Shown one piece after another: positions 1 to 6,826 of a DNA stretch of 7,267 nucleotides (the first letter of the stretch is position 1; every line of letters begins with the position of its first letter). This stretch comes from Candidatus Equihabitans merdae (GTDB lineage: Bacteria > Bacillota > Clostridia > Lachnospirales > Lachnospiraceae). Location of the stretch: NCBI GenBank assembly GCA_018065025.1, contig JAGHUB010000278.1, positions 1 to 7,267 on the forward strand, read 5' to 3'. The notes below the pieces were generated by a model. It made no database searches, had not been told where the DNA came from, and was given only the letters and a program-made list of their open reading frames with translations. Both the position numbers and the translations under genes were made by a program.

Positions 1-1
1 C

Positions 2-3000
2 ATGCTGGCCACATCAGCTATCCCCAGTCTGGCAGATCCGGTGCAGGGGAAAGAAAGTGTAGAATCATTATCTGCAGAGGGTGATTCTGTATCTGACCAG
101 GCAGATGGCCGGGACAATTCTGAAGCTGAAGGGGCTTATGATGCCGATTCAACAGAAAGCACTGACCTTAAGGATGACGAATCTGATATCGCCGATCCGG
201 ACTCTCTGCCATCAGAGCCTCTTAACAAAGATACTGATGACATCGATGAGCTGGAACCGGTGACTAATTTTGTCCCTAACCATCCTTTTACAGCCACCAG
301 CATGCTGGGTCAGAACATCAACAACAGAGTTCAGGTTGTTCTGATTTATGCCATTCATACAGCTGCTGACAAGTCTCTGGGACTGGATGTATCCGGTGGA
401 CGCGCTTATATTCGTACCAATGTCCTGATTTATGATGACAGAGGAGCAGAACATCAGAAATGGTATGCTCTTCGCAATAGTGACGGCACCATCTCTTTTG
501 TTTCTTACGGAACAGGTCGTGCCCTGGATGTTGAAGGCAACAACTGGGCCAATCAGACCAATGTTCAGATTCATACTCCTCGTTTCGAAGATTCTCAGAA
601 GTGGAACATCATTGATGCAGGAAATGGTTCTTGCTATATCCAGCACGCTGAGAGTGGCAAGGTCCTGACTATGTCCGGCTCCTCACCCTCTCGAGGCGCT
701 AATCTTTATATCGACCAGGCTGTCAATAGCAAAATGCAGCAGTTTACTCTGGATCTTGTTTCTGATGAACCCTATAAGGGTGATGTACTTCTGTGCAGTG
801 ACCAAGATGTTAAACAGGTCGTAACCTCTTCAAGTTCAGGCAACATCTCTCTTAAAACCAGAACCAATGGCAACGATCAGATCTATACGATTTCAGCTTC
901 AGATCGCGGCGGTTATTATTACCTGACTAATAAGAACTCCGGCAAGCGCCTGTCAGTCAGCGGCGATGCCCGTGAGGGGGTTAGGGTTGTTGAATCAACA
1001 CCTACAGGCAGTTCAACACAGTTATGGCACGTGATGAAGAAGAGTAACGGCACCTATGTCTTCCTTACGGCACAGGCTAATCATTTATGTCTTGCTTTCG
1101 AAGACGGTATGGCTGTTCTTGCTTCATATCATTATCTGGACGGACAGAAATTCTATCTGAAGAATCCGGATCAGACCCTTTATGGCGGCGTACATATCAT
1201 CAAGAGCGTTAAGTACCCGGATCGCGTCTTCGACGTTGCTTCCGGTTCTGTAGCCAATGATGCCAATATCCAGAGCTATAACAATAACTGGACAGAGGCC
1301 CAGCAGTTCAAATTTGAACGAGTTCCCGGTGTATCCGGAGAAGTTTATTACATTTTCTGTGTAAAGTCCGGCTTAGCTTTGGGCTATCAGGGAAGCTGTG
1401 TGGCAGGTGCTACTGTTAAACAGTACAATGTTACAAGAGATGACTCTCAAAAATGGGTCATCAAGTCAGATGGTGATGGTTCCGTATCTATTCATCCCTA
1501 CCGCAATCAGAATCTGGCCATTGATATTTCCGGTGCCAATGTGGCTATACGCAGTGATATCCTGCTCTACACCTATAGAGGTGCAGACAATCAGAAGTGG
1601 TATCTTGGATCTCGTCGAATCAATACATGTAAGCTCAAGGGTTCTAATGTGGTCACTGTAAGCGGCACAAAGTATGATGAGAATTCCATCGGCGATGATG
1701 GTATGCTTTATATTTTTGCGAAAGATAATCTGGCCTATAGAACAACGGGTCAGTCACCCATTGGCTTCAGTGCAGACGGCAGTAATTTTACTGTTAACTC
1801 CTCAACTTTAAATGCCCAATCATTCATTAATATGGAATTCTTTGTGGGTATTAAGAAGGATGGTCAGTACTATATCGAAAGCAACGGTATGTATATCACC
1901 AATCCCGAGGCAGCGGCTTCCAAGACTTTCGCCCGTACCAATCCCATGAACAAGAAGGGCCTGGCTATCTATTGGGATACAGATAAGGTTAACGAAGCCA
2001 TCAACACTCTGCATATCAAGAATGCCACCTTTAATATTCCTCTGGCACAGCTGGTTGCCGGCGGTTCCTATCAGTATAACTACAAGGGCCGGACATACGG
2101 TTTCAACGCCGGTATCCCCGGTTTCTATAAGCAGAGAGTTGCTGCTTTGAATGCAGCAGGTGTTCAGGTTACTGTTGTTGTTTATGCAGATATTTCTACT
2201 CCTTCAAATCTGGTCACACCTACAGGCCGCAGCTTCAATCCCAATGAACAATTGCTGGTGGGTATGAATGCCCAGGAGATGGGTGGCCGTGATCGATTAG
2301 AAGCCTGTTTCGCCTTCCTGGCAGATACCTTCTCAGATCCCAGTGCTCATGTTGATAATTTCGTTATCGGCAACGAGCTGGATGATCCTGTTAGCTGGAA
2401 CTATTGTGGTGAACAAGTGCCTATTGACAAGTACGTATACTGGTACACTCAGGTATACCGTCTTGCCTACAATACCATGAAGAGTATCTGGTCCAATGTT
2501 GAAGTCTATGACTCTCTGGATCATGTATGGAATACAACCAGTCGAGGTGCCAGATATTATACAGCCAGAGATTTCCAGGATACTTTCGCTACACAGCTGA
2601 AAGAAGAAGGCGACATCAGCTGGGGCCTGGCTTTCCATCCCTATTGTTCACCGGAACAGGATCCTCGTTTCTGGAACAGCCCCAATTACGGTCTGACTCA
2701 GAATGCTACAAATACTCCCACTGTCACTATGTGGAACCTGGGATCATTTGCAACTTATTGTCAGAATACTTACGGTAAAAACCACCGCATCATCCTGTCT
2801 GAGACCGGTCTGTCAGCTCGCTATAATGGAGTAGATATGGAGGCTCAGCAGGCAGCGGCCTGTGCCTATGCTTACTACATCACAGAGATGACTAACGGCG
2901 TAGACAATCTGACCATCCATTGTTATAAAGATACGCCGGAAGAAATGGCCGGGGGCTGGTACCTGGGCATCAGACGTTCCGATGGCAGTGCCCGTCCGTC

Positions 3001-3145
3001 TTACAATGTCCTGACTTATATGGACAGCAAAGCTAATGGTATGAGAGTCACAACACCATACGTCAGCCAGATCAACGGTGCATCATCCTGGACTCAGCTG
3101 CTGCCCGGACTGGATATAAACAAGTTTGGTGACAGTCGCTACTGA
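2..3145 (+). CDS. Secreted multi-ricin-lectin protein with a C-terminal DUF5722-like putative glycoside hydrolase domain (5' end missing)
   Basis: Probably a secreted or surface carbohydrate-active enzyme that binds a polysaccharide and hydrolyses it; the substrate is unknown. The reading frame is open at the window edge. The first visible residues, ending in PSLA before Asp12, look like the tail of a signal peptide, so the true start lies upstream and the Met at position 2 is probably internal. Residues 12-87 form an acidic Ser/Asp/Glu-rich linker. Residues about 107-536 carry nine ricin-type lobes ending in QxW-like motifs (W154, W201, F248, Y295, W342, F384, F436, W485, W533), enough for three beta-trefoils. 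Residues about 540-1040 resemble DUF5722. They contain GNELDD (Glu792) and LSETG (Glu934), which look like the acid/base and nucleophile of a clan GH-A TIM barrel, plus an AFHPY segment between them. The domain name is from recognition and the catalytic roles are inferred. No LPXTG sorting signal or C-terminal membrane segment is present, so the protein may be released or held by its lectin modules. Confidence 0.85.
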   Translation: MLATSAIPSLADPVQGKESVESLSAEGDSVSDQADGRDNSEAEGAYDADSTESTDLKDDESDIADPDSLPSEPLNKDTDDIDELEPVTNFVPNHPFTATSMLGQNINNRVQVVLIYAIHTAADKSLGLDVSGGRAYIRTNVLIYDDRGAEHQKWYALRNSDGTISFVSYGTGRALDVEGNNWANQTNVQIHTPRFEDSQKWNIIDAGNGSCYIQHAESGKVLTMSGSSPSRGANLYIDQAVNSKMQQFTLDLVSDEPYKGDVLLCSDQDVKQVVTSSSSGNISLKTRTNGNDQIYTISASDRGGYYYLTNKNSGKRLSVSGDAREGVRVVESTPTGSSTQLWHVMKKSNGTYVFLTAQANHLCLAFEDGMAVLASYHYLDGQKFYLKNPDQTLYGGVHIIKSVKYPDRVFDVASGSVANDANIQSYNNNWTEAQQFKFERVPGVSGEVYYIFCVKSGLALGYQGSCVAGATVKQYNVTRDDSQKWVIKSDGDGSVSIHPYRNQNLAIDISGANVAIRSDILLYTYRGADNQKWYLGSRRINTCKLKGSNVVTVSGTKYDENSIGDDGMLYIFAKDNLAYRTTGQSPIGFSADGSNFTVNSSTLNAQSFINMEFFVGIKKDGQYYIESNGMYITNPEAAASKTFARTNPMNKKGLAIYWDTDKVNEAINTLHIKNATFNIPLAQLVAGGSYQYNYKGRTYGFNAGIPGFYKQRVAALNAAGVQVTVVVYADISTPSNLVTPTGRSFNPNEQLLVGMNAQEMGGRDRLEACFAFLADTFSDPSAHVDNFVIGNELDDPVSWNYCGEQVPIDKYVYWYTQVYRLAYNTMKSIWSNVEVYDSLDHVWNTTSRGARYYTARDFQDTFATQLKEEGDISWGLAFHPYCSPEQDPRFWNSPNYGLTQNATNTPTVTMWNLGSFATYCQNTYGKNHRIILSETGLSARYNGVDMEAQQAAACAYAYYITEMTNGVDNLTIHCYKDTPEEMAGGWYLGIRRSDGSARPSYNVLTYMDSKANGMRVTTPYVSQINGASSWTQLLPGLDINKFGDSRY
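320..1609 (+). repeat. Nine tandem ricin-type (CBM13-like) lobes, three beta-trefoils, within the secreted protein
   Basis: This is a protein-level repeat and is not obvious as a DNA repeat. Each lobe ends in Q-x-W or a relaxed Q-x-F/Y. Counting codons from position 2, the aromatic residues are 154, 201, 248, 295, 342, 384, 436, 485 and 533, with spacings 47, 47, 47, 47, 42, 52, 49 and 48. Lobes of this length and motif are characteristic of ricin B-type trefoils, where three lobes make one sugar-binding fold. Several lobes also have the 'GxxLDV'-like strand (GLDVSG, ALDVEG, AIDISG) and a following NVQ/DIL strand. Lobes 3, 4, 6 and 7 have the weaker motif forms (QQF, QIY, QKF, QQF), so their sugar sites may be degenerate. 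Confidence 0.85.
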
Positions 3146-3158
3146 TCATCCGGAAAAT

Positions 3159-3163
3159 GGAGG
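3159..3163 (+). promoter_or_regulatory. Shine-Dalgarno GGAGG that sets the rluF start
   Basis: GGAGG lies 5 bases upstream of the ATG at 3169. An earlier in-frame ATG at 3157 overlaps this motif and has no good site of its own, only GGAAAA just before it. A later ATG at 3184 has a weaker AGGA at 3173-3176. The 3169 start is therefore preferred, though 3184 would also leave an intact S4 domain. Confidence 0.7.
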
Positions 3164-3168
3164 AACGC

Positions 3169-3927
3169 ATGCAGGAAAATGCTATGCGCATCAACAAGTA
3201 TTTATCCGAACGCGGCATCTGTTCTCGTAGAGAAGCGGATGCCCGTATCGAGAAAGGCAGAGTAACCATCTGTCGTGCCGGTTCTAATGTTTATGAAAAG
3301 GTAACACCCGGTACCAAAGTAGAAGAGGGTGACATAGTCTGTCTGGATGGCAAGCCCATCGGAGAGAGCCTTAAGAAAGTTTATGTCATGCTTCATAAAC
3401 CCGCAGGTATCGTCTGTACTTCCGAGAAACGGGAAGCCATGAATGTCATCGATTTTGTAGGCTTAGGTTCTCACCTGACCTATGTAGGCAGACTGGATAA
3501 GGAATCTACAGGCTTGCTCCTGCTTACCAATGACGGGGCATTAAATAATGCCATGATGAAGGCTGTTAACGGCCATGAGAAAGAATATGTCTGCACCGTT
3601 GACCGGGCTGTTTCTGATCTGTCATTGGATAAGATGCGTTCCGGTGTAGAGATCGAAGTGCCGGACAAAAATCATCGTCTTCAGAAAGTAAAAACCAGAC
3701 CCTGCAAGATCAAGCGTCTCGATAAAGATAAGTTTTCAATCATTCTGACACAGGGACTGAATCGACAGATTCGTCGTATGTGTATTGCCTGTGGGGTTAA
3801 GGTCAAAGACCTGAAGAGAGTTCGCTTGCTGACACTTCAGCTTGGAAGACTTCAGGAAGGCCATTGGCGTTATCTGACCAGACAGGAAGTAGAAGACTTA
3901 CGTCGTGCCTGCGGATTGGGAGAATAA
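3169..3927 (+). CDS. rluF: 23S rRNA pseudouridine synthase, RluF-like (RsuA/RluB/E/F family)
   Basis: Converts a specific uridine in 23S rRNA to pseudouridine in the cytoplasm; E. coli RluF acts mainly on U2604. From the 3169 start the protein is 252 residues. An N-terminal S4 RNA-binding domain occupies about residues 5-65 (RINKYLSERGICSRREAD), followed by the synthase domain. The family's catalytic motif is present as GRLDKESTGL, with the catalytic Asp at residue 110, and the later GLNRQIRRMC motif is intact. Overall resemblance is closer to RluF than to RluB or RsuA: HEKEY, TQGLNRQIRRMC and the spacing of the blocks match. The long basic C-terminal tail of E. coli RluF (290 residues) is absent. 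The gene follows the lectin/hydrolase gene after 23 bases and ends one base before ligA, so it is likely co-transcribed with ligA. The family is very secure; the exact target base is inferred from E. coli. Confidence 0.9.
   Translation: MQENAMRINKYLSERGICSRREADARIEKGRVTICRAGSNVYEKVTPGTKVEEGDIVCLDGKPIGESLKKVYVMLHKPAGIVCTSEKREAMNVIDFVGLGSHLTYVGRLDKESTGLLLLTNDGALNNAMMKAVNGHEKEYVCTVDRAVSDLSLDKMRSGVEIEVPDKNHRLQKVKTRPCKIKRLDKDKFSIILTQGLNRQIRRMCIACGVKVKDLKRVRLLTLQLGRLQEGHWRYLTRQEVEDLRRACGLGE
3918..3922 (+). promoter_or_regulatory. Shine-Dalgarno GGGAG that sets the ligA start
   Basis: GGGAG is 6 bases upstream of the ATG at 3929 and lies inside the last codons of rluF. It supports 3929 over an in-frame GTG at 3905, which would add eight residues with no family similarity. 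The stop of rluF and the start of ligA are one base apart, an arrangement that favours translational coupling. Confidence 0.75.
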
Positions 3928-3928
3928 T

Positions 3929-5884
3929 ATGACCATAGACAAGAAAGCCAGATTGCGTGAGCTGGTAGATATCCTTAATAAGGCTTCGAAAGCATATTAT
4001 ACAGACGACATAGAGATCATGAGTAATAAAGAATACGATGCTCTCTATGATGAACTGGAAGCCTTGGAGAAGGAGACCGGCATCGTATTGGCAGATTCTC
4101 CCACCATTAATGTTGGCTATGAAGTCAGGGACGAACTGCCAAAGGTTGTTCATGAGCAGCCCATGCTTTCTCTGGACAAAACTAAAGAAGTAGATCGCCT
4201 GGCTGCATTTGCCGGAGATCAGAAGTGCGTCTTATCCTGGAAAATGGATGGGCTGACAGTGGTTCTGATCTATGAAGACGGCCAGTTGGCACAGGCCATT
4301 ACCCGCGGCAATGGTGCCATCGGTGAAGATGTGACGGGTAATGCCAGAGCCTTTAAAAATATCCCACTGCGTATTCCTTACAAGGGTCGTCTTGTCCTTC
4401 GTGGTGAGGCCATCATTCATTACTCTGATTTTGAGAAGATCAATGCCTCAATTGCAGATGCAGATGCCAAATACAAGAATCCCAGAAATCTGTGCTCCGG
4501 TTCTGTTCGTCAGCTGGATGCTCAGGTTACTGCCGATCGCTCAGTCAATTTTTATGCCTTCTTCCTGGTCAGCGCTCCCGGTGTGGACTTTAAGAATTCC
4601 AGACAGGCCCAGTTTGAGTGGCTGAAAGATCAGGGGTTCACTGTTGTAGAATACAAGATGGTCACAAGTGACAGTATTCCTGAAGCGGTCGCTTATTTTT
4701 CAGAGGCTATTGCCCACAATGATTTCCCCTCCGATGGCCTTGTGCTGATGATGGATGATATTGCTTACGGGGAATCCCTTGGTGTAACAGCTAAGTTCCC
4801 TCGAAATGCTTTTGCTTTTAAATGGCAGGATGCAACAGAGGAAACCACACTTAGGGAAGTAGAATGGAGTCCCTCTCGAACCGGTCTCATCAATCCGGTA
4901 GCTATCTTTGATCCGGTGGAACTGGAAGGCACAACAGTTAAGAGAGCTTCTCTTCATAACGTCAGTATTCTGAGAGGTCTGAAACTTGGTATCGGTGACC
5001 GCATCACCGTTTATAAAGCCAATATGATCATCCCTCAGATCAGTGAGAATCTGACCTGCAGTGATTCACTGGAATTGCCGCAAGTTTGTCCGGCTTGTGG
5101 CGGTGCTACCGTTGTTAAGACCGAAGGTGATGTACAGACTCTGTATTGTTCAAATCCCCTGTGTCAGGCTAAACAGATTCGTTCCTACGAACTTTTTGTC
5201 AGCCGTGATGCCATGAATATCGAAGGTCTGTCAGAGGCAACTCTTGAGAAACTGATCGCTATGGGACTTATCCACGAGTTTGCGGATCTCTTCAAATTGG
5301 AGGAGCATAGAGATACCATCTGTCAGATGGAAGGCTTCGGTAATCAGTCTGCGGACAATCTGTTAAACAGCATTAATAATGCTTCCAACACAAGCCTTGA
5401 AAGAGTGATCTGTGCCCTTGGTATCCCGGAAGTTGGGGTAGCCAATGCCAAGGTTCTGTGCAAATATTTTGACCATGACATGGACCGCATTCGTCAGGCT
5501 GATGTGGAAGAACTGACAGGCATTTATTCCTTCGGACCTTCAATCGCCAATGCCGTCTATCAGTATTTCCATGATGAGACTAAGAAGGAAAGCCTGGACA
5601 GATTGCTGGATTGTCTTACCATTTCCAAGCCGGAAATGACCGAAGAGAAGGCAAATCTTAAAGATAAGACTTTCGTTATCACCGGTTCATTGGTACACTA
5701 TACAAATCGCAATGCTTTAAAGAAGGTAATCGAAGACGGCGGCGGTAAGGTTACAGGATCCGTCACCAAGAAGACCGATTATCTGATTAATAACGATATT
5801 AACAGTAACTCCTCAAAGAATAAGACCGCCAAAGAGCTGGGTATTCCTATTATCACTGAGGAGCAGTTTATGGAGATGATATAA
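3929..5884 (+). CDS. ligA: NAD-dependent DNA ligase LigA (divergent active-site motifs)
   Basis: Seals nicks in duplex DNA during replication and repair, using NAD+ as adenylate donor. The 651 residues show the full LigA domain order. Domain Ia (about 1-65) has YYTDD and NKEYD. The adenylation domain follows with the nucleophile Lys105 in WKMDG, TRGNG at 125-129, RGEA with Glu160, and FAFKW with Lys298. Next are an OB fold (RTGLINPVA to IIPQI), a four-Cys zinc finger (Cys387, Cys390, Cys407, Cys412), helix-hairpin-helix repeats including ALGIPEVG near 496, and a C-terminal BRCT domain from about 575. Length is close to the 671 residues of E. coli LigA, and nothing is truncated. Odd points against E. 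coli are Asn33 for Asp32, Ser103 for Glu113, Asn128 for Asp138 and Met274 for Lys290. I recall similar forms in Lachnospiraceae, so this may be the clade's normal enzyme, but a paralogue cannot be excluded from this window. The stop overlaps the metA start by one base. Confidence 0.93.
   Translation: MTIDKKARLRELVDILNKASKAYYTDDIEIMSNKEYDALYDELEALEKETGIVLADSPTINVGYEVRDELPKVVHEQPMLSLDKTKEVDRLAAFAGDQKCVLSWKMDGLTVVLIYEDGQLAQAITRGNGAIGEDVTGNARAFKNIPLRIPYKGRLVLRGEAIIHYSDFEKINASIADADAKYKNPRNLCSGSVRQLDAQVTADRSVNFYAFFLVSAPGVDFKNSRQAQFEWLKDQGFTVVEYKMVTSDSIPEAVAYFSEAIAHNDFPSDGLVLMMDDIAYGESLGVTAKFPRNAFAFKWQDATEETTLREVEWSPSRTGLINPVAIFDPVELEGTTVKRASLHNVSILRGLKLGIGDRITVYKANMIIPQISENLTCSDSLELPQVCPACGGATVVKTEGDVQTLYCSNPLCQAKQIRSYELFVSRDAMNIEGLSEATLEKLIAMGLIHEFADLFKLEEHRDTICQMEGFGNQSADNLLNSINNASNTSLERVICALGIPEVGVANAKVLCKYFDHDMDRIRQADVEELTGIYSFGPSIANAVYQYFHDETKKESLDRLLDCLTISKPEMTEEKANLKDKTFVITGSLVHYTNRNALKKVIEDGGGKVTGSVTKKTDYLINNDINSNSSKNKTAKELGIPIITEEQFMEMI
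5872..5875 (+). promoter_or_regulatory. Shine-Dalgarno GGAG for metA inside the end of ligA
   Basis: GGAG lies 8 bases before the ATG at 5884, within the final codons of ligA. The ligA stop and metA start share one base (TAATG, 5882-5886), which suggests coupled translation. There is no room here for a separate untranslated leader such as a SAM riboswitch directly ahead of metA. Confidence 0.7.
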
Positions 5885-6813
5885 TGCCTATTATAGTATG
5901 TAATGATTTGCCTGCCAAAGAGATTCTGGAAAAAGAGAATATCTTTGTCATGGATGAAAACAGAGCTACACATCAGGATATTCGTCCTATTAAGATTGCT
6001 ATTCTGAATCTCATGCCTCTGAAGGAAGCTACTGAATTACAGTTGCTGCGCATGCTTTCCAATACTCCCCTTCAGATCGACTGTACCTTTTTAAAAGTTT
6101 CATCACACGAGTCAAAACACACAGCAAAGTCTCATCTGGAGACTTTCTACGAAAGTTTTGAAGATATCTGCAATAAGAGATTTGACGGTCTGATCGTCAC
6201 CGGCGCACCGGTAGAAGATATGCCTTTTGAAGAAGTTGACTATTGGCCGGAGCTGACCAAGGTTTTTGATTGGGCTGAGACAAATGTTACCTCTACCATC
6301 TATATTTGCTGGGGAGCTCAGGCTGGTTTATACTATTATTATGATCTGCCCAAAGTACAGATGGATGCCAAGGTCTTTGGTATTTTTAAACATCGGGTCT
6401 TTAACAGAAAGACACCCTTGGTTCGAGGATTTGATGATGAGTTCCTGGCACCCCATTCACGTCACACCGAAGTGCCTCTGAGTGCTGTGGAAAATTGCCC
6501 TGACTTGACAATTTTGGCTACATCTGCTGAAGCCGGCGTGTATCTGTGTATGGCGGAAAATGGTCGTAAGATTTTTATCATGGGACATCCTGAATATGGT
6601 CGCACCACTCTTAAACAGGAGTATGAGCGTGATCTGGAAAAGGGTCTTCCCATTAAAATGCCTAAGAATTATTTCCCGGATGATGATCCTAAGAATGCAC
6701 CCCTGCTGCAGTGGAGATCACATGCCAACAATCTGTACACTAACTGGTTGAACTATTACGTATACCAGTCAACACCGTATCATCTGGATGGTACACCTGA
6801 TTTCGAACAGTAA
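5884..6813 (+). CDS. metAA: Homoserine O-acetyltransferase (MetA family)
   Basis: Activates homoserine by acylating its hydroxyl group, the first committed step of methionine biosynthesis, in the cytoplasm. The protein is 309 residues, the same length as E. coli MetA, and is collinear with the family throughout. Catalytic residues fall at the standard numbers: Cys142 in ICWGAQAG, His235 and Glu237 in MGHPEYGR. Substrate-contact positions Lys163, Ser192 and Arg249 are also present. Residue 111 is Glu (TGAPVED). In characterised MetA proteins Glu at this site goes with acetyl-CoA and Gly with succinyl-CoA, so O-acetylhomoserine is the expected product although automated names often say succinyltransferase. 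The start at 5884 has GGAG 8 bases upstream and matches the conserved MPI N-terminus. The gene overlaps ligA by one base and is followed 13 bases later by a membrane peptidase gene; neither neighbour is in the methionine pathway. Confidence 0.95.
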   Translation: MPIIVCNDLPAKEILEKENIFVMDENRATHQDIRPIKIAILNLMPLKEATELQLLRMLSNTPLQIDCTFLKVSSHESKHTAKSHLETFYESFEDICNKRFDGLIVTGAPVEDMPFEEVDYWPELTKVFDWAETNVTSTIYICWGAQAGLYYYYDLPKVQMDAKVFGIFKHRVFNRKTPLVRGFDDEFLAPHSRHTEVPLSAVENCPDLTILATSAEAGVYLCMAENGRKIFIMGHPEYGRTTLKQEYERDLEKGLPIKMPKNYFPDDDPKNAPLLQWRSHANNLYTNWLNYYVYQSTPYHLDGTPDFEQ

Positions 6814-6826
6814 AAGTTTTTGAGAA

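Noticed and set aside
2424..2429. TTGACA, a possible promoter -35 box, inside the hydrolase gene
   Set aside because: The sequence about 17 bases downstream is not a -10 box, and the site lies in a conserved coding stretch.
3157..3159. Earlier ATG as the rluF start
   Set aside because: It overlaps the GGAGG that serves the ATG at 3169 and has no adequate ribosome site of its own.
3146..3168. Terminator or promoter between the hydrolase gene and rluF
   Set aside because: The 23-base gap contains only the ribosome site and no inverted repeat, T-run or promoter boxes.
3905..3907. GTG as the ligA start
   Set aside because: The extra eight residues overlap rluF and lack family similarity, while ATG 3929 has a well-placed GGGAG.
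3803..4153. Antisense open frame of 116 codons across the rluF-ligA junction
   Set aside because: It lies wholly opposite two well-supported genes, has no recognisable domain or ribosome site, and follows from their codon use. The same holds for antisense frames at 212-646, 2333-2638 and 4700-4957.
6505..6510. TTGACA inside metA as a possible promoter for the peptidase gene
   Set aside because: No TATAAT-like box follows at the right spacing, and the site is over 300 bases from the next start.
5884..6813. MetA as a succinyltransferase
   Set aside because: Glu at residue 111 fits the acetyl-CoA type; the succinyl type has Gly at this position.
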